Source: Anthoceros angustus (taxonomy: Eukaryota > Streptophyta > Anthocerotopsida > Anthocerotales > Anthocerotaceae). From it: 64,000 bases of DNA. The notes below the pieces were generated by a model. It did not search any database. It worked only from the letters and a program-made list of their open reading frames with translations, and was not told the origin of the DNA. This document shows, piece after piece, positions 21,321-31,779 of this stretch. Numbering within the stretch: the stretch's first letter is position 1; each line of letters starts with the position of its first letter. Where the stretch lies: positions 310,001 to 374,000 of the forward strand of contig MU008186.1 of the NCBI GenBank assembly GCA_010909165.1. Direction: 5' to 3'. Position numbers and translations under genes: made by a program.

Positions 21321-21401
21321 CTGCTTGAGCCCGTGGCTTCAGGCTGCTGGAAGGCAGAGAGGAGGGACAACTGAGTGACGCCGTTCAGGCATTGGACTTC
21401 C

Positions 21402-21720
21402 TGGTGGAGGAGGGAGGTCATACTCCGGCATCTACCTGTCAAAGTTCTCTTCAAGGGCTCAGACATGGCGCTGGGCCACCATTTAGACTGTAACAGCAGC
21501 AGAGCCCACCCGAGCAGCTTCAGCCGAAGATGCGGAGTTCACCTGCACAGATGTTGTAACTACTCCAGTACATGGCTTCTTCTGTGCTGTGCTTGATAGA
21601 GTTCCTGCGAGCCCTTCGAGTCACTGTCCCCGAGAAAACATGTCCGCCAAGAAGGAGGTGAGGAAAAATAGCACGTGACTTCTGATCACCGAGTGCAGCC
21701 ATTTGTGATGCCCACTCCCA
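21402..21720. repeat. Block shared by units A and B (copy B)
   Basis: Counterpart of 17310-17640, with the same order of shared phrases. It links the small gene to the HisRS pseudogene. Confidence 0.75.
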
Positions 21721-21837
21721 CATTGTTCTGCAGTGGCCATTGCTAAAAGAGACACAGACGTCGTTCCAACTTGATGAGCCTGCACAGACAGCCTCCTCTC
21801 CGAGTGGGATCTATGTGCATCCAGGTGTTCGGACCTA

Positions 21838-22758
21838 AGAGATGCGGGGATTTCCCAGCAACGTCGTTACAAGGTGGTTGCACTCCACCTCGTGCTTGCC
21901 CTGCATGTGTTTTGAGCTTCACAATCCCGCGTTGCAGTTCCGCATCACCCACCGACACAACCCACGGGATACCCTCAGTGTCCGCACGCCTGAATTCGCC
22001 GACAACCTTTGCGGGTGCGGTAGCCACGCATTCCGCGGCCATGGAGGCGTCCCACAACTCTGCGGCGATCTTGATTGCTACATCCACCTTGTCCCTCCCG
22101 ATGACATGACGAGCACTTGCTATCTTGGGTCTGTTTTTCACGCACCACCTGCAGCAAGCGACTGTCCTGGTTAGACTGCCCACTAGGTGAAATGACAAGC
22201 GAGAGGAAGCCCATTCCTCCACCAACCTTTGTCTTCTTCCATGATGGCAAATACTCGCTTCATCACTCCGAGCTCATCCCTACAGCAGGTGCATCCTTGG
22301 GGCTGAGCATGCCTACACACTATTGAGCTTACCTGCAGAGGCCCAACAAGGAGTTGAGTCAAGAAGGTGAAGAGCTTCTGATGTGGAACATGCAAAAGCG
22401 TAAACGGTCCGACATGACTGGGGTCCTCAGGAGCTCATCGCGCACCTGAACAGTGCTCTTCAACACCGCCTTAAAATCATGCCTCTGTAGTAGTCCAGGC
22501 CTCGAGGGAGGCTCAGGTGAAACAGAAATCGGTGTAGACATTTTCCAACAGACAGGTACTTGAAGAGCAAGCCTAACCCGTCCAGTGCAGATTTCGCCTC
22601 ATCATGCTGTAGAAAGACTCTGCCTTCTTGCCGCTATTCCGCCAACAGATTCTGTGGCTGACCATGTTTTTGCACCAACAAGCCAAGTTCGTCTGCTGTC
22701 TCTGCAGCCAGACGCTTCTGCTCCACCATTTCTCTCCGGACTTGAGCTTGTCGGTGGC
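21838..22758 (-). pseudogene. HisRS pseudogene, unit B, first part
   Basis: Corresponds to HisRS positions ~3455-4400 (exon 6 to middle of exon 4, with introns). Readable on minus: [39 protein letters not shown] and others, broken by frameshifts and small deletions. Homology stops abruptly at ~22758 inside exon 4 and resumes at ~24870. Confidence 0.9.
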
Positions 22759-23520
22759 ATGAACATGACGTCATGCATCCTGATGAGCGAGAACATCTGT
22801 TTTGGCTCCAAGTCCGATCGCAAGGAACCCATCACCATCTCGACAGGTACGTGGCCACCTAGCTTTTGCAAGCCATATTTCAAAGCATGATCGGATGGAC
22901 TGATTCAAAGCAGGAATCGTGCGTGGTGTGCACAAAGAGCTACCCAAAACCTTCGTCCCAAGATAGTAGAATCCAAATTCTACGTTCATTGGAAACCTGG
23001 AAGAAGCTGAACCAGTACAAGCTTTAGGGTTTCATTGCCTCTCGCAACCAATGGCTCATGGATTCTACGGCAGGAGCAAGTTCTTTTCCTGTCCAAGCAG
23101 AAGCACGTGCACTTCGCAAATCGCTCTGGTGCAATGCATGCTCCACAAGACTCCTCCTATCCTTGTGCCCTGCCAGGCCTGCGGAGTTGCTCTTCGGAAT
23201 TCTCTGCCGTCTTTGTCGGTTGAGGCTTGAGCTGTGATTTACACCAGCTTAGCACGTTTTCTAAGCTTGGGGTTTCTGCCACCGCCCCTCGAAGCCGGGT
23301 GACCTTTACAGTTCTTGGAGCTTTCGACTTTGTTCTTCCTGCAAGCTAGCTGTATTTATGCACGGTACTGGTCTTCTCGGTGACCTTTCTCTGGCGGGTC
23401 TGCCTGTTGTCCTGGTATCTGGTGTTGCTTGGTTGGTCGCTTCCTTGTGGCCCTGCGTCATGCTCATGTTGTGGCTGGAGATGGATGCATTCTAACTTGA
23501 CACAGATGGTGGTGTAGTAG

Positions 23521-24753
23521 ATGGGTGAGTTCCAGCATCACGTGGTCTATCCCCTAATGGGGGATCGACGTGTGAGAAGGGATGCTGACCGAGGAGCAAA
23601 AGGAAGCTCAGTTTCCATGAGCAGCGAGTTGTGGACACGTCTTCCGGCACAACTTGTGGAGAGAGTGTTGTTGTTTTTGCCTGCAGAAGCCCAGAGCCGC
23701 CTTCAACTGGTATGTAAAACGTGGCGCTTGCTGTTCACTTCCCCAAGGTTCAGGGAAGACAGCACCTCACGGGCTCTTGCTTACCATCATCGTCTGTGCC
23801 TATTATGGGATCAACCTGCGGTATCGGCTAAAGCAGATCATCCTTTGACTGCGAATTTGAGTTTCATTCCGGCCAAGTTTTCTGACTTTTGGAGGTATTA
23901 TCGTCCGAATTATTTCGGTTTCTACAACTCCAATTTATCATGGGTATGGTACACAAAACAGGATGGCAAATTATGGTTATGTCTTGTGAATTTGGAGGAG
24001 AAGACATGTATAGAATTGCCTCCACTGTCGCTCCGTCCACTGTCTCCATCGTCAAAGGAATTGCGAGTGGAATTCGTTGGGAAGGTTATGCAAGAACCTG
24101 GAAGTGTGTTCTTTCATATAACAGTCCTGCTAAATGACTTTGACAATGACGATGTACTAATTATTGTCAGGTATTCAAGTCGTGGTGGGGTGTGGACTAC
24201 CAGGCAGCTTGATTTGGCCACGCAACGCAACCGCTACTGTTACCATGCTCTTCTCTACCAGGATAGTCGAGTGCAAGTTATATATGCCCAGGATGATGCT
24301 ATCTGTGCTGATAGTTTCTGGCAACTTGCCAGTTTCAGCATAGAGAACACAGGCGCTGGAGATTATCATTGCCTGGCAAAAGGCTCTTTGCCTCAAAGTT
24401 GCCTTCGCTTGAAAGACCGCCTGTTGGCACACAATCGCGGCATATTCTGTATTCGATTGGGTGACTCCTCGGGCATGAGGAGAACCATCAGCATTTTCTT
24501 GTGGACCATAGACAATGGCAAGCACGGAGATGAGTATGCCTCGAACATGGTTCGAGTCTCAGTCCTAACTGCCAACCACCTTGACCCAGAGATGCGAGGA
24601 AGAGACTGTGAAGTGGAACGCGTAGAGATGATCAACAACACAATTTTGATACTTCTTACCGGGACCTGTGGCTCCAAGAAAAACCCCAAGCCGTTCTTAA
24701 GAGTCATGGGTTACGATGTCCAAAAGAAGTCATGGCGACGACTGGTCTTTTAA
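23521..24753 (+). CDS. F-box protein, single exon
   Basis: 410 residues, no intron. F-box near residues 38-80: LWTRLPAQLVERVLLFLPAE, then SRLQLVCKTWRLLFTSPRF. F-box proteins join SKP1 and cullin to recruit substrates for ubiquitination; the C-terminal part usually selects the target. Here that part (residues 90-410) has a galactose-oxidase/kelch-like feel (repeated short beta-rich stretches such as DGKLWLCLVNLEEKTCIELP), but I cannot assign it firmly. Alternative start at 23617 (MSSELWTRLPA). The gene lies between two consecutive pieces of one HisRS pseudogene, so it was inserted there. Lack of introns would fit a retrocopy. Confidence 0.85.
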   Translation: MGEFQHHVVYPLMGDRRVRRDADRGAKGSSVSMSSELWTRLPAQLVERVLLFLPAEAQSRLQLVCKTWRLLFTSPRFREDSTSRALAYHHRLCLLWDQPAVSAKADHPLTANLSFIPAKFSDFWRYYRPNYFGFYNSNLSWVWYTKQDGKLWLCLVNLEEKTCIELPPLSLRPLSPSSKELRVEFVGKVMQEPGSVFFHITVLLNDFDNDDVLIIVRYSSRGGVWTTRQLDLATQRNRYCYHALLYQDSRVQVIYAQDDAICADSFWQLASFSIENTGAGDYHCLAKGSLPQSCLRLKDRLLAHNRGIFCIRLGDSSGMRRTISIFLWTIDNGKHGDEYASNMVRVSVLTANHLDPEMRGRDCEVERVEMINNTILILLTGTCGSKKNPKPFLRVMGYDVQKKSWRRLVF

Positions 24754-24869
24754 CTGTTCTTCAAGCTGGAGTCGGCTTAAGATATTGAAAGCCACATTGC
24801 CGAGCAGTTGAACATCTAGACTTTCCCTCTTGTAAATAGCTACGCAGTCCAGTTGGCCTGCCTCTTCTT

Positions 24870-25150
24870 GTAAATGCGATGACTGAATAAATAGGCCTGA
24901 ATTTTGATGCAGCAACTCCGCTAACCTCAAGCACTGCTTCCAGCAACCGTCTCTGGCTGAGCTTTATCTGAAACCAACAGCAGCATCGCACAGATATGTA
25001 TGGGAAGCTTATCACAAAGTCGCCGACATCCAGACCATCCAGGAGCCCAGTCAAAATTTCAGAGCTTCGTATTCTGGCGCCACGGACTGATACTGGCCGG
25101 CCAAGGAAAGTCGCTCTGCTAGAACTCCCGAAACCATCCTTTAGATGGGT
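24870..25150 (-). pseudogene. HisRS pseudogene, unit B, second part
   Basis: Matches HisRS ~4393-4712, directly continuing the piece that ends at 22758. Minus strand shows IKLSQRRLLEAVLEVSGVAA then SKFRPI, the intron with GATACAGACC-like diverged sequence, and LLDGLDVGDF. Decayed. Confidence 0.9.
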
Positions 25151-25393
25151 TTATCACTGTCAGCTGAAAGCTTGTCGGTTGGTGAAGTAGTCGACCCAGG
25201 AGTCGAAATTCGTCGACAACTTATATCTCAATCAATTTAGGTTGAGGGGATAGGGTCGTGGCAGCACACTCTGTAGGAACTGGATGAAGGTCAGAAGCAA
25301 GATCTTCTCCAGAGGTTGCTTGCTTCACTGCTTGCATGAGCAGCGAGCTAGTTGCAGGGAATGCGAGAGTGAGTGTGACAAATTCGTGGTGGA

Positions 25394-25552
25394 ATTGAAT
25401 CTGCTGCAGAGTGCTGTTGGAATACAGGAGACGCAGCGAGGGTTCCTGGAGTTGGACTTCATTCTAGGAAGGTGGACGCAGGACGATGTAGCACCGTTGA
25501 ATGATCCGGGTCTGGGAGCCATGGTTCAAGTGCTGGACCAGGTTGTCGTGTG
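25394..25552 (+). pseudogene. SDHAF2-like exon fragment (succinate dehydrogenase assembly factor 2)
   Basis: The frame reads ETQRGFLELDFILGRWTQDD then VAPLNDPGLGAMVQVLDQ. SDHAF2/SDH5 proteins carry RQRGFLELDLxLGxW and promote flavinylation of SDH1 in mitochondria. The block ends at CAG followed by GTTGTC, possibly a donor. Upstream sequence in the same frame (CESECDKFVVELN) does not look like SDHAF2, and no further exons were found nearby. An isolated exon or pseudogene is most likely. Confidence 0.6.
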
Positions 25553-25559
25553 AGATTTT

Positions 25560-26096
25560 TCTTCCTATTCACCTCATAACCTTAGCTCAGAACCCGTAAA
25601 CCTGCCATGGCAGCGCATGCGCATTCTCCTGCTCACGCTCGTGCACTAGCATAGCCTTAACTTACAGACAGGCTCATGCTCTAGAGGAAACTAGCGCAAA
25701 CCCTGGCCAGCCTTGCATTCGGGGCTGAGATGATTTCCGTAAGCAAGGAGGGCCACCGGCAGGACATCATAGGCAGTCTACCATTCAACCTCTTATGGAC
25801 CTGCTTCTGGGATGCCAGGCCATGTGTATGGAATACCGATCTCGTCACCAAGCCAGGTGCGTGTGACAAGTTTTTTTTCTCCAGGATGCGCAGGCATCTT
25901 CAAGATTCCTTCATCACATACTGGCCACATCAGCGCACGACGGGCCGTAGGCACCACAAAGGTTTTTTTGTCTCGCAACTTGCCCCCTCGTGTATGGAAT
26001 CCCGATCTGGTCACACTGGGAGGCATGCCTATCCGAAGGCCATTAAGGCCTGCCACTCGTCGTACCGCAGGGCCCTAGGTGCCCATACCCTCCCTA
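25560..26096. other. Non-genic, with a diverged internal duplication
   Basis: Two phrases recur: TGTATGGAAT(A/C)CCGATCT at ~25824 and ~25994, each near GTCAC and a run of T. No gene motif recognised in the open frames. Confidence 0.45.
26034..26074. repeat. Inverted repeat, left arm (partner at ~30315-30361)
   Basis: CCGAAGGCCATTAAGGCCTG followed by CACTC..CGTACCGCA.GGCC is present here and in reverse complement at 30315-30361, on either side of the MULE remnant. About 37 of 41 bases match. It contains the palindrome AGGCCATTAAGGCCT-like core. Confidence 0.6.
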
Positions 26097-26634
26097 CAGT
26101 CGGCCCCCCCTAATTGGGAATTCTATAAATGGGATTCCTCTCTAAATGGGACCTCCCATCCTACTCCCTTTAGTTTACAATATAACACATAGGACTTTTC
26201 CCTAAATGATAATTGGGACCTTTTGAAACATACATTCATGTTAGTTTTACCTCCTTAAATGGGATTTCTAATTTTTTTTACGAACAAAATTTAAAAAATA
26301 AAGAAAAAAAATGCATTATTTCAGAGCACAATAGACTTTTAGGTGTGATTGAAGACTCTTAAGCTAAGCTTTTTCCTTTATGATAGGCAGAGGTTTTTTG
26401 ATGCTGCTTAGAGAGGGTGCTAGCTTTCAAACAACTATATAAAGAACTGGTAAAAGTTATTTTTAGTGAAACCTATCAATCAAAATTTAAATTTTCTTTT
26501 TTTGGTTTTTTTATTTATTTTATAGTTTATAACATTTTTATTATTTTTAAATAGGAAAAATACAATCGGGACACCTCCCTTAACGGGACCTCTAAAGGTA
26601 CTCCGAACCAGTCCCAATTAGGGGGGGTGGACTG
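26097..26634. mobile_element. pogo/Tc1-mariner-like MITE (538 bp)
   Basis: Terminal inverted repeats begin CAGTC(GG/CA)CCCCCC and continue TAATTGGGA, read inward from 26097 and, on the opposite strand, from 26634; 21 of 23 bases agree. The element is flanked by TA on each side (26095-26096, 26635-26636), the target duplication of Tc1/mariner/pogo transposons. Subterminal ATAAATGGGA-type repeats occur at both ends, and the interior is AT-rich without an ORF. Non-autonomous. Confidence 0.85.
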
Positions 26635-26845
26635 TATTTCCATGCACATCAAATGTACATCATGTGACCATGCCCTAAGATGTCTACCGCGGACTAAGAA
26701 GTCCCGTGACGCCGTATCCGACTCAAGGTTACATAATCACGGTTAGTTTGTCGAGTAAGAGATCCCGGGTTAGGAGATCTCAAGGATATGCTGAGGTATG
26801 TTGCCGTTCACCCTAGCAGCTAATGCCGTGTTTTAAGGGTTTTGC

Positions 26846-27046
26846 GTCGCCCGTAAACGGGGACCCGTTTACGGGGAGATGTCCCGTTTAGAGTGTTTTG
26901 TGAGGTGCGAGTTGTACAAGACTGGAGACCCAGTGCGGCAGAGTACAAGATGAGCAAAGTCTGAGACCCGTTGCGGCAGAGTACAAGATGAGCAAAGGCT
27001 TAGACCCGCTGCGGTAGAGTACAAGATGAACAAAGTCTGAGGCGCG
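26846..27046. repeat. Palindrome plus ~40-bp tandem repeats
   Basis: CCGTAAACGGGGACCCGTTTACGG-type inverted repeat lies at 26852-26876. Three diverged ~40-bp units follow with the core GCGGCAGAGTACAAGATGAG (about 26935, 26973 and 27012). Confidence 0.7.
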
Positions 27047-27280
27047 AAGGTTGTGAGTGAAGGGAAGTGGGAGACATATGAACAGAAACATGAAGGGCTA
27101 TGTGCTCAGAAACACAAAGGGCTTTGGCTCATAACGAAGAAGAGCAAATACCTATATGCTGGGCTGCATAAGTCACAAGTTTGAAGACCAAAGACTGTAA
27201 TTACCGAGGAATTTTAGATCTCAGACTGCTACACAAAATTGTCATTTATTGCCCTTACAAAATTCTCATACTGTGTGTAC

Positions 27281-29834
27281 TCAATTCTCTTGTTGACTCC
27301 CCCGTAACTTAAGATTCCAAGATACAGTCTTCTTATTGCTTTTCCTCGGCCTCTCGTTAAATGACTTCAATCGCTTCAATGCGTTAGGGCCTTCGTTCAC
27401 TGAGAATGGTTGCAATGACTTTCTTGTCTGGCCTTTTTCAAGGTGTTGAGCTACCAACGTCCTCACCTGATGCATGGCTTGTTCCACAATAACAGCAACA
27501 TCAAAAGCCAACTCTTTGTGCTCATAAGCAGCATCTGAGATCTCCTTGCATCCTGCAACAATATGTCTCTTGTAGCTTCAAACTTTGATTTGGGCACAGG
27601 GTCAACCAATGGGTTATCTGAAAGAACAATATGTGGGTTGTTTTGGTCTTGTAACCAGAAGGACAGAGCCAGGTTTGTTGTCTCTGGCAAGGCTGTATCA
27701 CATGCTCCATTTATCCGAGAACTTTCCCGAGATCTAATAGTGCCATCTTTCTGCACACCAAGAAGTTGTTGCACACGAATAACATGCTTGCAAATGAAGG
27801 CCTCGAGACCCATGGGGCACGTACATGTAGCCCACGGTGAAAAAGCATGGTCTATGACATACCATTTTCCAAGCGAGCTAGTGCACAAGCACTGGGCAGG
27901 CACATGTTCAGAGTGTGGCAGTATGACTGAACTAATCGGAATACCTTCAGCACCTGCAAGTGCTGTCTCCTCTAACATCTCTTGCTTCTTGTTGCGAGTA
28001 TAACCACCTTCCTTTGTGAAATGTTGATACCAAAATGTCGTGCAACAACGCTCACAAGTCGGTGGAGCCCAATCCATTCGACGACCGCTGTCGGACTTGG
28101 AAACACATGCTCTCTCCTTCATGTATCTGTGGAAGGCTTCAACAGCGGAAGTGGTATTCTGCCCAGCATGTGGCAGCATCCTCGCATGGCAGAGCCACAT
28201 CACTATTCCAAAATAACAAGCAATTCAGTTAGAGACGAACAGGAGAGGAGGAACCAATTGCAAGTGCATGAACTTAAAGGTCCCATGGCACATACTTATG
28301 GTCCCGCCCCATTGTTCCTTGAAGTATTTAACAAACGCAATTTGCCTTTCTGCCCAACGTGCATAGAACAAGTCCAACATAGCTTCTGTTGTAGCCACGC
28401 AAATATCTGCAGTGAAAACCCATTGACATACATGATCTCACCAAGTTCACCCCAAATCGAGATCCTATCCGGCTCCGACCTTACCTTCTCCAATAGATTT
28501 TTCCTCCATGCCTTTCGCACGTGCCACAAATACAGCAAGATGGGCATATTACGAGTCCAGACTTGTTGAATAGCAGAGATTTCTGCCTGGCAGTCGTCCA
28601 CAAGGAAGCTGCTCGGTGTCCAAGTAGAATCATGTTGCTCAACCCGGACGCGTAGTGCTGACAACCATGCCACCAATGTTTCAATTGTTGCCTTCTGTGT
28701 GATAGCCCATGCTACAGGCACACCGTTTAAGTGCTGATCGAAGGCCATGACGGTGAACAAGTGGTATTTGTACTTGTTCATGCCAAAGGTTGCATCCAAA
28801 GCCAAAACATTGCAATTCCCATACTTAATCATAGATTCCAGCATGAAAGAAGTTTGGATACCTAAGGCAAAGGGTTGCTCCTCGGTGGATTGATAGAACA
28901 CCATGGAAGCATTCTGCCTAATCCAAATAGAAACTGAAGTTGAATCATCAGGGTGAAGTTTCCAATCACCTATGACCACATTTCTGGCAATGTTGATTAC
29001 ATCGTACCGTTCCAAGAAGTCATCCCAAATATTTTGATAAGGCACTGCTTGGTTTGTAACTTTGGTTTACAAAGCCTCTGTATGCCGACGCATGATCTCA
29101 TCTATGGAAATGTTACAGTAAAGGCAGTGTCTAACCAAATCTTTTTTCTCATCTGACAGCCAAGCAGCTCGGACATCTCGAGCCATGCCATGGTAAGAAA
29201 CTCCATGACAAAGGATACCTGCCATGTCGAGATGTTTGTCTTCAAAAAGCCCAATCTCTGCCATTGTTGGCCATAATAGTAACTGCTTCACTCGGAAGTT
29301 CGCTTGGCACCCATGTTTTACACTTTCCCCTCTGAGAACTTTGCATTTGGATGTCTGTGCCATGGATGGCCTAGTCAAGTCTGTTTGCATGAATACCTCA
29401 TGGCCGTAGGAACACCAGAATCTGTGACAAGAGCCATGAGTCAAGATCTTGATACAAAAGGATTTTACGCACAAGAAGAGACACTGCCACATTCAGCAAT
29501 AAGAAGACCAGACCTGGTGTATGTAAGGGCTGTGTGGACTGTAGGAGTATTGGGACGAGGTAAACCGTTGGGCCCTTTAGAGTCCTTCTTGTAGAACTTG
29601 GTAGCATGCTATGCATCAGATGCCATTCCTGCCACAAAAATCTTCTACTCTGTTAAACGGGATATGAGCAATTCGCACGATCTTCTCGTAACCTTGTGTC
29701 CACCATGAGTGCTTCTCACTTGATAGAACCCAATGGAGGTCGCTGCTTTTGAAAGTCCCAGCCTTCGGCAACTGTACAACAAATGGCACATCAGGAGGTA
29801 GTTCATCTACACTAGTACACAGATTTAGATCCAT
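27281..29834 (-). mobile_element. MULE transposase-like gene with SWIM zinc finger, decayed
   Basis: Minus-strand blocks in order: 29834-29616 (MDLNLCTSVDELPPDVPFVV), 29492-29067 (N-terminal region, KHGCQANFRVKQ), and 29045-28296, the MULE DDE domain with LALDATFGMNKYKYHLFTVM, VPVAWAITQ and FLVDDCQAEISAI. Then comes 28203-27463 with the SWIM motif CTCPMGLEAFICKH. Near 28405 the frame shifts: the expected DICVATTEAMLDLFYARW and RQIAFVKYFKEQWG are in another frame from the preceding EIMYVNG. Blocks are separated by stops; some gaps could be introns, but the shift within a domain argues for decay. Such proteins are cut-and-paste transposases. Confidence 0.8.
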
Positions 29835-30560
29835 TTCAGACTAATCCTAAGTCTAAGCTTCTCCCTAATGTTGCTGGTAAGTGCTCGTTGGCTTCTAAGT
29901 ACAAGCTTCCCCCTAAACATCGGCTAGGCTTCCTCCTGCAAGATTTATGTAAGTGTTGTTTAATTCTCTAAGTGCAAGCTTCAGGGCAGCTCACATCTAT
30001 ATGGGTTAAGATGGCACAGATCACAACGAGGTTACAAATTGAAGGCTACAACGCGAGCTGGAATATTCTCTCTTATTGTAGGGGCCGATCGCATTGTGAA
30101 GATCGAGGTGGCTTTGCAAAGCAACTTGCGGCGGGAGCGGGCTGAAACTAAGTCTTTTGAAAATGTGTGTGCGGAAGGTAAAGATTTCCTTAACCCAGAT
30201 TTCCTACCTGAATGGTGGTAACCGTGATCTCATTCTACACCTCTACGGTCCGACGGAACGAGCTTGAAACCATGGTAGCATATGTACATAGCATGATCTT
30301 GGAAAGGCCATGGCTTGCCACGGCCGTGCGGTACGGTGAGTGACAGGCCTTAATGGCCTTCGGAACTTGATAGAACTGCACACGGGAGCGTGTGTGTGAC
30401 TTTGTGTTTTTTTGGTGTACGCTACAGAAATATGCCACGGCATCTTTCAGATACTTGCATACAATACACGTATAATACGTACCACATTAGCTTTTGTAGG
30501 TTCGTACGCGGGGCAAAAACTTTGTATGACATGATCATAGGCCTGGTGTTCCGATTGTGT
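29835..30560. other. Right flank of the MULE remnant
   Basis: Repeated CTAAG(T/C)..AAGCTTC phrases occur at 29850-29980. A 60-codon frame at 30039 has no recognisable motif. The right inverted-repeat arm lies at 30315-30361. No gene called. Confidence 0.4.
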
Positions 30561-30740
30561 CATGTACATGTTTTCTTGTTTAGGGTTTTACATGTACATG
30601 TTTTCTTGTTTAGGGTTTTACATGTACATGTTTTCTTGTTTAGGGTTTTACATGTACATGTTTTCTTGTTTAGGGTTTTACATGTACATGTTTTCTTGTT
30701 TAGGGTTTTACATGTACATGTTTTCTTGTTTAGGGTTTTA
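30561..30740. repeat. 30-bp minisatellite, 6 copies, containing TTTAGGG
   Basis: Six identical 30-bp units (30561, 30591, 30621, 30651, 30681, 30711), each CATGTACATG + TTTTCTTG + TTTAGGGTTTTA. The palindrome CATGTACATG and one plant telomere heptamer are in every unit. Since 30 is divisible by three, both strands show long repetitive open frames that are artefacts. Confidence 0.95.
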
Positions 30741-31107
30741 AGGTTTCGATCCAATCACCACATATATATGTTAGACAGGCGGGCAAGACACGCATACACA
30801 AAATTTTGTTCGCGTATGGCCCGCGTTGGCCGAGAAACTGAACGCAAATCCAACACCCTGTTCCTCATGCTGCATCTATGCCCGCTCAGAGTGACCCTGC
30901 GTCTCTTAGGAGACGGAACATGTGAGGCCAGCGGTTGCTAACGCAACCGCTGACAACCCTAAAGAAATGTGGATGCTGCATGACTAGAGATGGAATATTG
31001 CGTGTCGCAATGACGCGGCAACGCAAATGACCTACACGCAACCCTAAACCCGAGAGAAGAAAAGTTTCTATGTATCGTGAATTCTTTTCGTGCATCATGG
31101 GGTAGGT

Positions 31108-31155
31108 TGACGACATCGGGACACCGGGGGGCCGCAACCCCGACCGATGTGGTCA
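31108..31155. repeat. Hairpin element, copy 1
   Basis: TGACGACATCGG (31108-31119) pairs with CCGATGTGGTCA (31144-31155), 11 of 12 bp, with a GC-rich loop. Related to the hairpin at 32196-32251. Confidence 0.7.
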
Positions 31156-31779
31156 TGCGTGACATACCGAAATAGTTCCACCGCTCCAATCTCGTCATCT
31201 ACTTTTCTTTTTGGAATTTAGGGTTTTTGTCAAACACACATACTCATGTTTAGGGTTTGCCTGCACCACACATGGACATATATATCGGATCGGACATGTC
31301 TCGGCCCCGGTGGAAGCCCCCGACTGTGGGCATGTTAGTCGTTCAAGACTGTGTCCCTTTCACTGTCGCGCGTGGCCCAGGATGTTACCATGGAACATGT
31401 TCGATCCGATGTTTTCCCCATCGTGCATCTGGTGTGCGTGCCAAACAAGGTGGCCAACCAAGCTAATGTCTACGGATGCAAATCGTGCAAAGCTTCCTCC
31501 CTCTCGCCACTTCTCGTATGAAACCAAACACAAGTGCGTGAAGGAAACCCATTGAAAGCTGGCATTACACATCCGAAGGTGCTTCATAGTCTCCACCTCA
31601 TCAAGCTCATCAAACAGGGCAATGTCACAACATCCTACAAATCCACTTCTAGTCCTACCAGACAGCATCTAGAGCTGCCGCATGCTGCCATTGAACAAAA
31701 AAAAATAAACATTCGAACGTAGTCTGCGCTCACACCTCATGGTGGGAGCACTCACAAACAAAAAAAACACGTCTCCCTA

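Noticed and set aside
30561-30740. CRISPR-like array of 30-bp repeats
   Set aside because: Units are head-to-tail with no unique spacers, in a plant nuclear genome; simple minisatellite.
30390-30941. 183-codon plus frame and 64-codon minus frame with ten-residue repeats
   Set aside because: Artefact of the 30-bp minisatellite, whose period is a multiple of three and has no stop on either strand.
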